From NCBI GenBank assembly GCA_030685235.1, contig MU839235.1, positions 1-64,000 on the forward strand: a DNA stretch of 64,000 bases, in the 5' to 3' direction. The notes beneath the pieces were generated by a model, which was given only the letters and a program-made list of their open reading frames with translations, had not been told where the DNA came from and ran no database searches. The DNA comes from Copromyces sp. CBS 386.78 (lineage: Eukaryota; Ascomycota; Sordariomycetes; Sordariales; Sordariaceae). Positions 34,929-45,357 of this stretch are shown piece by piece (position 1 is the first letter of the stretch; the number at the start of each line of letters is the position of its first letter). Position numbers and translations under genes: made by a program.

Positions 34929-36568
34929 CTAGAAAAGGAACACCTGATCCGTAGCCTTGGACAAGGTACCAGGGGCCGTGAACCCCAGCGAAACCAAGTT
35001 CTTGCTCACAGCCGCCACCATAGGCGGAGGCCCACAAAGCAACATCTTTGTGCTCTCCGCCGCAGGCGGCAAGAACTCCCTGATCATATCAGCCGTCACG
35101 AACCCCTTCAGGCCCGTCCACTTCTCGTCCGGCTGGGCGAGGACGTACTGCACCGACAGCTTCTCGGGAAACGCCTTGACGAACCCGTCGAGCTCCTCTC
35201 TCAGCAAAATATCCGCCTCGGTGTTGTTGGCGTACAGCAGCGAAATCCTCGTCCTGTCGCTCTCGTCCTCGCAGATGGCGCGGATGAGCTGGTACATGGG
35301 CGTGATGCCGGTGCCGCCGGCGATCATGCCGATTTCCTTGGCGTAGCCGTTGGGCACGTACTGCATGGCGCCTTTGGGCCCGCGCATCTCGATGTGGTCG
35401 CCGATTTGCATGCGCTCGAGGTGCTTGGTCATGAGGCCCGTGTCGTAGACCTTGATGAGGAGCTCGACGCGGCCGAGGTCCGAGTTGTTGGAGACGGGCG
35501 TGTAGGAGCGCGAGACGTTCTTGCCGTCGATGAGGGCGCGCAGGGCAATGTGCTGGCCCGTGGGAAGGCCGAGGACGTCGGTGGGGCGCGGCAGGGCGAA
35601 GACGAGGTGGAAGACGTTGGGGGAGACCAGCACCTTGCGGACGAGCTTGAACTTGCGCCAGTCCGCGGGGTCCATCACCTTGTTGGCGGGAGTTGGAGGC
35701 TTGACGGCAGGACCCGTGGTGGCTGCGGTGGAGTAGGCGGGCATCTTGAGGATGGCCATCTTGCGCTCCTTCGTGGCCGGACGGCTACGCGGGAAGTGGG
35801 TGAATTCCTTCTGGGCCTCGAGCTTGGAGAGCGCCCAGGTGGTGACGGCCGTGGTCAGGGAAAGCTCGACGACGGTGGCGATGCCGACACCCCACCAGAA
35901 GAGCTTGGAGGAGCCGCCGCCGTTGTGTTGGGCCAACTTGGAGCGCATCAAGTCGGCGAGCTGGCTGACGGGCTTTTGCGCCGTGGTGACGGCGGCGAGA
36001 GCCCATTCGGGGCCAGTCCACCATCCCTTGGCCAGACCGACGGCACCGACACTGGCAATGACGGAAGCCATGGCCACGGTCTTCTTGACGTTCTTCCTGA
36101 CCTTGGACTTGGCGACCTGCTTGACATCAATAGCGGCCACCATGGCGACCTTTTCGAATGTTGGCCTGAAGACCTCGACCTCGTCGGCGTGTTCCTACGT
36201 ACGTACAGACGAAACTTGGTGAGCGATGATTCAGGGGGCAACATGAAAGTAAACAAAGGGAACCAAAACATACATCTTGGGCCAAATCACCCACGTAGAG
36301 CTCTTTCAGGATATCGTCGGTCTCGGCAGAGTGGCCAACTTCGACAAACTGCTCGGTCGCGTCGGTCCCGGCAACCTCACGAAGAATGATGGAGCCGCCG
36401 GGGTGGTCCTCGAGGTATGATGTGGCATTGTAGACTGGGAGAGTCAGTCAGTCACCAAGTCAAGCAGGACAAAAGAACAAGGAACTCACCCTTGTTGTGA
36501 AGAATCATCCATACGTCGTCCTTGCTGTTGTGCTTGCGCACTTGGTCCAGGGTGAATGTGGCGGCCAT
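34929..36568 (-). CDS. Cytochrome b5 - cytochrome b5 reductase fusion protein
   Basis: Three exons, 36490-36568, 36274-36434 and 34929-36194, give 501 residues; all joins keep frame and use GTGAGT or GTATGT donors. Residues 1-80 are a cytochrome b5 haem domain with the HPGG motif (His37) and second axial His61. A linker of about 170 residues contains two hydrophobic segments (about 119-139 and 177-202; the second, LFWWGVGIATVVELSL, is the better membrane span). Residues 260-501 are a ferredoxin-NADP-reductase-type module: FAD motif RSYTPVSN (309-316), GGTGITPMYQ (about 373) and NADH motif LLCGPPPM (about 466). The protein should pass electrons from NAD(P)H through FAD to its own haem at a membrane and on to an acceptor. 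It is divergently placed 1 kb from a P450, a plausible acceptor. The substrate is not known. Confidence 0.9.
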
Positions 36569-37589
36569 GATTCTTTTTCTTTTTTGTTGTTGTTGTTTAG
36601 TGCAAGTGGGTTGGATATATAAATCCAAAATGAACAAGCAACAGCAAGAACAAACTTTCGGTGTGGTAAGGGGTACTTGTTCTTCTTGTTTACAACTTTT
36701 CAGTCCGAATCGGACCTTGATATCCCGAGCCTCCTCGCCCTTGTCGGCGACATGTTCCCGACGCGCCGCCGCTATGCGGAACCGGGTGCCGACTGTTGTA
36801 TTTTTCTGCTTTCTGACTCGTGATAGGCACCCATTACCACCTTACCACGTCGGTGTGCTGCATTCGTTGACGAGAAGAGAAAGGCGGTGCCCACACTCAT
36901 GGATATCTATCTCCGAGTTTCATCGCAACCCCCCCCTCCCCCTGTCTTATCAAGACAAGTAGTCTAACCACCAGGCCCTAGCGGCGGCGACTAGCCGGGG
37001 TCTTTTCTTGACTAAAAGCTTGACAGACGGGTTTTCTGCAGCATCCGATTGGTGATCGCCGCCACTTTTGCCCTTTGGGAGTTGGTCGATCGGGGCCTGG
37101 CGCACGAACTTCGGTCGAGTTACAACCGTGGCCGGTCCGTGGTTTTAGTGTAACTTGTTCCCTATTCCATCCCTTTCCCTCACCTATCCAACTTCCTTAG
37201 GTTTCATCTTTGTCGGCCTTACACAGGACGAAAAAGAAGAATCTCCACCATCATGAAATGTCGGACTCCTGCAACTGATGCGGGGGCAGACCAGCACAGA
37301 CGATGATCGGGGATCGACAGCAACGACTGGAACTAGGGTACCTATTCTTCGAAGAACGACCCTGCCCGCACTCTCGATCTTGGATGGTTTCGGTGTGTTC
37401 TGCATTTGCGTATCGGTGTAATGCTACACCGAATGTGTGCCACTTGACCACTCGGAGTGCAACGACGGAAAACGAGATGCCGAGACCCGATCACCCAGTG
37501 ATATATAAAACCACCATAACCAGACGACACATTCGTTTGGACTCTGTAGTTTTGATGATCCCCATCTCTAATTCAACACCTGAATCATC
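36569..37589. promoter_or_regulatory. Divergent promoter of b5-reductase fusion and P450 genes
   Basis: 1,021 bp between two divergent start codons. The b5-reductase leader holds a (GTT/AAC)n stretch at about 36580-36597. No gene is supported within. Shared control is inferred only from orientation. Confidence 0.45.
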
Positions 37590-39321
37590 ATGTCATCACA
37601 AACATTCTTCCTCGTTGGCGACGAGCCATCAACCACCGCTCGCGGCATCGTTGTCGATCCCAAGTGGAAGCTCGAGGAGCTCAAGAGGGCCGTTGGCCTT
37701 GCTCACCACGTTGCTCAACCTACCGGTATGTTTTCCACATCAACCACAAAAGGCCGAGTCTAACAAACCAAACGCAGGCATAACCTTCCACCTCGACACC
37801 GACCATGACTCCCCCGCCCTCACCACCGTCGAGTCCGTCCTCTCGGCCCCGGGCCCCATAGCCTGCCGCATAGACGGCAACCCCGTGCGCTCCCCCCAAG
37901 GGCCCGAGGGTCTCCCCGTCGTGGGGTCCTACTACGAGATCTTCCCCGACCACTTGGCGAACCACTACCGCCTGTTCCGCAAATACGGCCACGTCATCAA
38001 AACCACCAACATGGGCCGGGTCAACTACCTGACCGACGACCCAGCCGTGGCTCTCGTCGCCTCGGCCGAGTCCGCCTACTTCAGCAAGAAGATCACCCCG
38101 GAACATCCCCTTTCGGGAATCAAGGACAACAGCGCCGTTTTCATCGGCGACACCGAGACCGAGAACTGGCGGTTGGCGCACAAGTTTATCCCGCCGGCCA
38201 TGGGCCCCAAGGCCGTCAGGCATTACACGCCCCTGATGCAGGACTGTGTGCGGGGCTCCTTCAAGGTGTTTGACGAGCTTGACGCGAGGGGCGAGGCCTG
38301 GAACGTGTACCAGTACATGGTCAAGCTGGCCTCGCAAACCGTCGGCAAGTTCGTCATGGGGTACGACTACCACCACTTTGACGCGGTCGACTCGCCGGTG
38401 CACCCGATCGTGAGCAACTTCGTCTACGTCTTGGCTCTGAACAAAAAGGTTACCGCCCGCGGGGGGTGGTACCAGCATCTACCGTTTGGCGACCCGGCCA
38501 AGCTGAAGGCGCTCCGGCGGATTACCTACGCGCAGCTAGCCGAGGCTGTCGAATCGGCTCCCTCAAGTGGGATCGAGAACTTGAACCTGCCGCTTGCCGA
38601 AGCCGCGACGAAAGCCTCTTGCGTAGCAGACTACCTCGTCAACGCGGTCGACGAACAGGGCCAGCATTTCCCCAAGGGCCTGGTCCTCTCCAACATGCTG
38701 GTCGTCAACGGCGCAGGCTACACCACGACTTCTTCCCTGCTGTCATGGTGCATCTACGCCCTCGTTACGTATCCCCAGATGCAAGACCGCCTGCTCCAAG
38801 AACTTATTGATTATGGCATCAACAACGACACGCAATGGGACCCGGACCTCGCGCACTCTTTGCCCTTCCTGGACGCCTTCCTCAAGGAGACCCAGCGTCT
38901 GCACAACCCCAGTTTCCAGCCCGCGCGCACCACGAAGACCGACGTCGTCGTGCCAGGAGGCTTCCGTCTGCCCGAGAACGCCATCGTCATCACGCACCTG
39001 CATGCCATCCATACCAACCCGGAGCATTGGCGTGATCCCTTCCGCTTTGATCCTGACAGGTGGGACACCGACGAGGTCAAGGCCCGTCATCGCGGCGCGT
39101 ACGTGCCCTTCACGGCGGGTCCGAGATCGTGCATTGGTTTCAACTTTGCCTTGCTGGAGATCAAGATTTTGTTGAGCGAGCTTCTCTACCGTTACAAGTT
39201 CACCAGGGAAGGGTTCGAGGCCATTGAGTATGATCCCGAGTTCCAGCTTATCCGGCCCTTGAATTTCTATGTCACTGCCAAGAGGAGGACCGAGTGGCCT
39301 GCTGCCAAGAGCGCTGCTTAA
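37590..39321 (+). CDS. Cytochrome P450 with extra N-terminal domain
   Basis: Two exons, 37590-37725 and 37778-39321, give 559 residues; the 52-bp intron has GTATGT and a TCTAAC branch. P450 hallmarks are the I-helix oxygen motif GAGYTTT (357-363), ExxR as ETQR (416-419) and the haem-ligand motif FTAGPRSCIGFNF with Cys497. No N-terminal membrane anchor exists. The first 100 or so residues (SQTFFLVGDEPS, GIVVDP, KWKLEELKRAVGLAHHV, GITFHLDTD) alternate strand-helix-strand like a small beta-grasp domain, which is unusual for a P450. PEGLPVVGSYYEIFP then begins the P450 fold proper. It hydroxylates or oxidises an unknown substrate and needs a redox partner. The b5-reductase fusion next door is the obvious candidate. 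Confidence 0.92.
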
Positions 39322-39931
39322 GGTAAGCCGTGGCTGGCTGGCTGGCTGGCTGCGGTGCATTGTCGGTGTTTTTCGGTTTTCCTAGGTACATTTACATTAT
39401 TTCTGTTTGCATGGGCGGCTTCTCCAAGTACTTACGTCTTTACTCTTACTTCAATCATTGATCGTGTGCTTTGCTTGTCATCTGCCGCTTGTTTGTTGAT
39501 CTCTCGCTTCCTTCTTGCCCATGATGCCTCCGGCGGCCCCATCCGGGGAGGGACCTCGCTTCGCTCGAGTTCGCTCGAATTCGATCCAAGTGGAAAATGT
39601 TGAACTATAATATATCCTGTGAGAAATCAGTCTGCACACAAAAGGCAAGTTTTTCCAAAAGTTCCGTCCTCCCGGCCTCCGATCGAGAAAACACCTGCCA
39701 TACATCCCAAGTACAGAACTGGCAGTGCATCCAAAATCGCAAACATTTCTTTTCCAAAAACAAAAAACTCCGCCAATGCTGTCTAGTGGTACAATGCCAT
39801 CCCATCGTGCATGTCCAATACCTTTGTCCCAGTTAATGGTCCCATGTCTATCCAAATCCAGTTGCATATCGAATACCCATCCGTCAAAGTCTATCCCTTA
39901 ACAAGACCCAAGATATAAGTAGCTCCAAAAA
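39322..39931. other. Intergenic between convergent P450 and Zn2Cys6 genes
   Basis: 610 bp with a (GGCT)n stretch at 39333-39351. No coding sequence seen. Confidence 0.4.
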
Positions 39932-41905
39932 TCACCGCCCATAACTCTCCTTTAAAGCCCTCAACGCCCTCGAATGTGGTCCTGAATGCCTCACATTCGT
40001 ATCCGCATCCAACCACTCACTCTCCCTCTCCTCCTTTTCCAAGACCCCAATCAGCTTGATAATCAACGGCTCGCTTCTTCTCGTCCACTCTTCTCTTAGT
40101 GCTTGCATTCCTCCTCCATTTCCTCCCTGTCCCTGTTGTGGCTGATTCCCAGTCGAAGAACCAGGAGTACTTGACGACCCACCACCACCACCACCAACCA
40201 AAAACTCCCTCAACATCACCGCCGAACTAACAGCATTATGCACAAACGGCCAAGACCGACACACGATCGGACTCAACTGGTACATGTCCAAAAAGCCCTC
40301 AACCGCTTCGGTAGCATGCATGGCGTACTCGCTCGTCAGCTGTTTTTCCTCCTCCACGTCTTGTCCTCCCTCATCGTGGTCATGGCACCCTCCCTGCTGT
40401 TGGCCCTGCTGGCCCTGCTGCTGGCGATCCTCCCGCAACGTGTCCACGCACAGCCGATACATCCTGCACAAAGCACTGGCGACGTGGATTTGCAAGCCCA
40501 GCCGTTCTAGGTGCTTCTGAAGGGTGTCGCATTGCGAGTCATCGCCAAGGTGTGGGGCCGAGTCTGCCAACATCAAATCGAACTGGCGCTTGAAGGATAG
40601 GAGAGAGCGGATCTGCGAGTAGCGACGGTCTTTGTCGGTGTCGAATTGGACGGAGGGGGATTGGGACGTCGCCGTGCCTTCGCGGGTCCAGTCGAGGATC
40701 ACTAGGGAGACGCGGAAGACGGCTTCTGTAAAGGAGTACTGTGGTTGTTGGCCGTGTTTGTTGGAAAGGTGGCGGTGGGCGCCAAACACGTCGTTGTGTA
40801 GGATCGTCGAGGTGGCGACGGGCGGGCGGTCGTAGGTAAAGGAGAGGAAGGTGTCTTGCCAGATGATCATTCGCCTGTCGTCCCGGGAAAGGTTAGTGAT
40901 TGCAGGTAGGACGTCGAGAGAATAGGGACTAACCAAAGATGAGCCGCCTGGGTACGATGAACCTCGCTAGCCCAGGCTCCCTGGGACCCCGGCATCGAGG
41001 CCTCATGCAACCCGATACTCTGGGCCAACCGGATCGTCACGCCGAGGAGGATCCAAGCGCTGTTAGTCTCTAGGTTATTTCTCAGACAGTGTCCAATGAG
41101 AGCCATGGCTTGGATCTGGTTCAGATCCGTCTTGAAGAAGAGGTTGGCTGTTCTGAGACATTGGAATGCCGAACAAACTTTTTTTTCCCGTTAGCACATT
41201 TGTCATTCCAATTGATTCTTCTCAAGGGGCAAGGGAACTAACTCACCGAAAACCTTGCTCCTCAAATACCTCTCCTGCGCCGTGTCCGAACTAAACTGTG
41301 TCCCACACGCCAACACGCTAAACAACAAGGCCAGCCAGCTTGGATCGGTATTCTCCTCGATCCACTGACTCGTCGTCGACCCACCATTCCCATTGCCGTG
41401 CCCCTCGGCCTCCTGCTGCTGCTGCTGCGCCCTACTCATCATGGGCTGTCTCGACAGGAAGGCATAGATGCTCGCGCGGAAGTCGTCCAGAGCGACGAGA
41501 AGCGGATAAAACGGATAGACAAAGGCCTCGAAAGCCTGCCAGTAGCGGATAATGTCGGTCTGAGAGGGTAGTGTCCGACACACATCGCCCAACTTGGCCT
41601 CGGGGGTCCATAGGTTCGCAAACGGATAGGTCCGCGGCGTCAGTTGGACTTGGTGGTGTCTGCTGCCTCCTCCTCCGCCTGATCCGTGGAGTGCGACATC
41701 TCCGCCGAGAGTCAAGAGAGGGGCAGGGTCTTGGAAGCAGCCGAGCGAGAGGGGAGGGTCGGCGCGTTTGCCGAGGAAGATGGTGGCGCCCGTGGCTTCT
41801 TCGACGAAATGTTTCCCGCGGGAGAGAGGGGTCGATTCGAGCTGGGAGATGGCAGGTGGGGTATCGCTGTAGTGGGCTTGCGTGGAGGAGGGTATTCGAG
41901 AGTGG

Positions 41906-41937
<32 letters not shown>

Positions 41938-42847
41938 GCTACTGTTTCCGTAAGTGGTGGTGGAGGTGGCTACTAACGAGTCTAGGCGGGGGAGGAGGTC
42001 GGATGTGTCTCGATGGTGCTCGGACACGGAAAACTGCGAGGGGGTTTGGGCATCTTGGTGGTGTTGTGGTTGGTGATATGGTCGGTTGGACCGGCGTTGG
42101 ACCAAGTCGGACTTGAGAGACTGGATTTGCCTCTCGATGTTTTCGAGACGTTCGAGAATGGTGTCATGGTCGTCCTGTGGTTGTGGTGGTTGGCCCTGTG
42201 CTAACGGTGGGAGATAGTTGTTGTCTCTGAGTTGAGGATTTGGTGAGGGTATTTCGTGTGGTGCTCGCCTGTGTGGCTGTGGTGGAGGGGGAAATCCTGA
42301 ACTAACATGCACACCCAAGACACTGTTAGCAAGCTTGCAAGGAAAGAAGGCACGGAAGAACCTAACAGGCGACGCACCATGCATTCACTCCGATATCATG
42401 GGTTGCGACGGTGCTTGGAGAGCTATGGTCGACATAGCCATTGTGTTGTGTCGTGGGGTCAAAAGCAGCAAAGCCATTGCTACCACCTCCGCCATAAGGA
42501 TCGCCGACGACGGATCTTGGCGAACTAGCCGCAACCGACGGGCCATTGGTAGCCGCCGACTTGGTTACTGACGAAGGTCTGGGAGTAGTGGCAGTGACCC
42601 TCCGACACAGCGAGACGTGATCCCTCTTCACACAGTTGGAACACGGAAGACCGCCATCGCACCGGACCTTGCGATGTCGGCAAGGGAAGCAGGATTTGAC
42701 GTCGCGGGCCTTGCGCTTGTGCCTCAGCAGCTCCGTGACCAGGGCCGTGTTGTAGCCGTCGTTGACACCATCGTCCATATCAACCGGCATGTTGTTTGGT
42801 ACAGCTCCAGGCGATGCTGTCGTCGGTCTTGCTATTCGGGGGTCCAT
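39932..42847 (-). CDS. Zn(II)2Cys6 transcription factor
   Basis: Four exons, 42378-42847, 41247-42301, 40934-41177 and 39932-40874, give 903 residues with all frames continuous. The zinc cluster is near the N-terminus: C53-x2-C56-x6-C63-x5-C69-x2-C72-x8-C81. A coiled-coil dimerisation stretch (ILERLENIERQIQSLKSDL) follows in exon 2. The fungal-specific transcription factor domain spans exons 2 to 4 (IIRYWQAFEAFVYPFYPLL, LETNSAWILLGVTIRLAQS, HLWRMIIWQDTFLSFTYDRP). Poly-Asn, Gln and Gly stretches interrupt it, including an (AAC)n-encoded Asn run at about 41905-41937. This is a nuclear regulator, transcribed convergently toward the P450 gene. It may control the neighbouring redox genes, which is inference from position. 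Confidence 0.88.
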
Positions 42848-43282
42848 CTGATCAGTGCTGTTGGCCGTCTTGGTGATGGTAATGCATGGATGTTGGAGGT
42901 ATTGGCAGCATTGGCATTAAAACAACAATTGCAGACAAGCTGACTTGTCCTGGGGACCACGCCCTTGACGACCTGGGACTGGTGGAAATTCGGTGAGAGA
43001 AAAAATGGCAAAGCAATGGAGGATCGACGACAGTGGACCATTTAGGGGTAGTGTACACTACATGCCTAAGCCGCCGCCAGGGGAGTTCCCGTCGTCCCGA
43101 AGCTATAATTAAGGTACCCACCTACCGAGTATGGGTGGGGTCCAGTCAAGCGAAAGAATGGGTGCGGTCAAGATATTAGGCAGTATCTGGGTAAAGAAAA
43201 GTACAGCATATTTTCATAACAACCTCCAAGCACTGAGACCTTTCCCCCACGATCTTATCCGATGGGCCGAATACTTTTAGTT
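42848..43282. other. Intergenic between Zn2Cys6 and coiled-coil genes
   Basis: 435 bp forming the leader of the regulator and the 3' flank of the coiled-coil gene. No gene or RNA seen. Confidence 0.4.
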
Positions 43283-44836
43283 CTACAGCACAAGGTTGGG
43301 GCCACGAAAAACCAACAAGTCGGCGAATCCCTTTTCCACCCGTTTGACCTGGAAACAAGCATTCTGGTGCAAACTGCACGTTCCTTGAACCACAGCGGCA
43401 TCCTGTCCCCGGTTCATCACGTCCTCCCAGCAGTACCACTGATTCCATTCCGACGCAACCCTGAAGACCTCCAAGTGAAAGTTCGAGCTGCTATTCTGCA
43501 CCGCCTTGGAGATGTGATACAGGATGGTGCGCAAGTTGCATCCTTGTGATTTGGACACATTGATGGCCAACAGGCGCCGTCTGAGCTCGTTGACCAAAGC
43601 CAGCCATTCGCGGTTGAATGTACCAGAACCAGTTGCACTTCCGCCGCAATATGCTTCGAGTTGGATGCTCAACTCCGCATTGCGTTCTCGGAGATTGGCG
43701 ACCAGGGTGTTGAGACTTTGGATTTCGGTCGTCAAAATCGTCTTGACCAACTCAACCTGCTGGGGGACATTGCGAATATCGTCGAGCGCTTGTCCAAACT
43801 CTTCTGAACGTGCAGCGTTGGCCATCTCGGTTCGCAACTCGTCCACCATACGATCGTGCTCCTCTTCCTTGATGCGGATGGTGTCTTCGAGCAATGCTAG
43901 GTAGGCACGCAGACCGGTTCCTTCGGCAACGTCTTGGACGGTTTGTACTTGCCCCGACAAACCATCTAACTTGCTGACAACAGATTCGGACTGCTGGAAG
44001 GTGAGTGTTGTGGTTGATGCAACTTCTCTCTGGGCCTCCGCTAGACCGTCGTTTGTTTGGTCGGCTGTCTCGATGAACTGTTGAATCTCTCCGACTTGCA
44101 CCGACAAATTATCCAGCTTCTCCAAAGCTGGTGAGAGCTTCTCTTGAAGGAGTGTACCCATCTGTTCCAAGCTGGTCTCTGGCCGCCCAATCTCCTGTCG
44201 TAGCACCTCGAACGCGTGCTTGTTGCGAGCGAGCTCTTCTTTGTCTTGCGCCACAACAGCCTTCTCCGCATCGAGTGCCCGACGCTCTCTCGCCTGCTGT
44301 TCGGCTTGTTGGGTCAGACCCTCAAGGTCCTGGCGTCTGGTGATGAGTTGCAACTCATCCTGCTGTTGTTGGCGGCGTGCTTGTTCCAGCTGATTGAGCT
44401 TGGCCTGAGCCTCCCTGTCTTTCTGCTCCGCCTGTTGAAGGGCTTGCTGAGCCTCCCTGGCTTTCTTCTCAGCCTGTTGAAGACAGTTCGCTGCTTCTTG
44501 GGCCTTCTCCTCCATGGCTCGCTCCCGGGCGGCAAGGTCTCCACGGTGCCAGGCGATTCTGTCAAACTCGGTGCGGAACTTTTCCAAGGATTCCTTTAGG
44601 CTGTGGGCCACGTCGCGAATTTCTCGAGCAATGATGACTTCATCACCCTCGCCAGGCTTTGTTCGGTCGTCGCGTGTCAACTGATTGAGTTGTCTCAGAT
44701 TTTCAACCGCTTCCGCCGTCAACCTTTGAACATCAGCCTGCGCTCGACCGAGCGATTGGGTTGCTTCTGTTAGTTCGGAATCCAGCGACTGATTCCGACG
44801 CTCCAGCCGTTCGACCTCTTGTTGGAGGGGGTCCAT
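43283..44836 (-). CDS. Coiled-coil protein of unknown function
   Basis: An uninterrupted 517-residue frame. Residues 1 to about 220 are almost continuous charged coiled coil (Ala/Glu/Gln/Arg heptads, for example AEKKAREAQQALQQAEQ repeated). A middle part has shorter amphipathic helices (LEKLDNLSVQVGEIQQFIE, then VVSKLDGLSGQVQTVQDV) that resemble one another. A C-terminal, more globular region holds FNREWLALVNELRRRLL and ends SEWNQWYCWEDVMN, VQGTCSLHQNACF and FADLLVFRGPNLVL. I do not recognise a family. The globular end is conserved in a decayed duplicate at 46830-47262, which shows it was once under protein-level constraint. The gene is divergent from another unrecognised gene, 521 bp apart. 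No signal peptide or membrane segment. Confidence 0.75.
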   Translation of the reverse strand: MDPLQQEVERLERRNQSLDSELTEATQSLGRAQADVQRLTAEAVENLRQLNQLTRDDRTKPGEGDEVIIAREIRDVAHSLKESLEKFRTEFDRIAWHRGDLAARERAMEEKAQEAANCLQQAEKKAREAQQALQQAEQKDREAQAKLNQLEQARRQQQQDELQLITRRQDLEGLTQQAEQQARERRALDAEKAVVAQDKEELARNKHAFEVLRQEIGRPETSLEQMGTLLQEKLSPALEKLDNLSVQVGEIQQFIETADQTNDGLAEAQREVASTTTLTFQQSESVVSKLDGLSGQVQTVQDVAEGTGLRAYLALLEDTIRIKEEEHDRMVDELRTEMANAARSEEFGQALDDIRNVPQQVELVKTILTTEIQSLNTLVANLRERNAELSIQLEAYCGGSATGSGTFNREWLALVNELRRRLLAINVSKSQGCNLRTILYHISKAVQNSSSNFHLEVFRVASEWNQWYCWEDVMNRGQDAAVVQGTCSLHQNACFQVKRVEKGFADLLVFRGPNLVL

Positions 44837-45357
44837 GGTGCCTGCAACGAGTTAGTAATATTCCTTTTATGGGAATCGCAGGCAGGGGCGGTTATTTGGA
44901 TTAGGACTGGCTTTTACTTACAGCGGCCTAGGTTCCTGATGCTGGTGTCAAAGGTGTGGTATGTGCGTTGGGGCGGCAGAAGATGAGGACGGTTGCTGGA
45001 ACAAGTTGTTGAAAGATCAGACTGCGAAAGCAACCGAAAATTGAATTGTGCGTGTGAAAAAAAGAAAAGGAAATGCCGGCTGGGTGAGGAAGGTGCCAGT
45101 GCCAAGTGAATGGCATTTCCGAACGAATGACGCGTGCAAAGCTCCGGGTCGTACCTGCCTGCCTCTACAAAAGCAGTGAGGTGACGGGACGGGAATGGAA
45201 AGAATCTGAAATTTCAAAGACGGTAGGCACCACTGCAAAACCCATCCATACCTTACTCTCCCTTCCAGGTCGTCTCCTTTCTCTTGAGTGCTCTTGCAAC
45301 CTTCCTACCTAGGTACGGTACCGACGCATCAACAATCTCAGAGACAACCTCAAAGCC
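44837..45357. promoter_or_regulatory. Divergent promoter of the two unrecognised genes
   Basis: 521 bp between start codons of the coiled-coil gene and its divergent neighbour. No third gene fits. A TACCTAGGTACGGTACC segment lies at about 45307-45322, close to the plus-strand start. Confidence 0.4.

Noticed and set aside
35394..36389. 331-codon plus-strand frame
   Set aside because: Antisense shadow of the cytochrome b5 reductase fusion; low-complexity Gly/Val/Asp composition and no motif.
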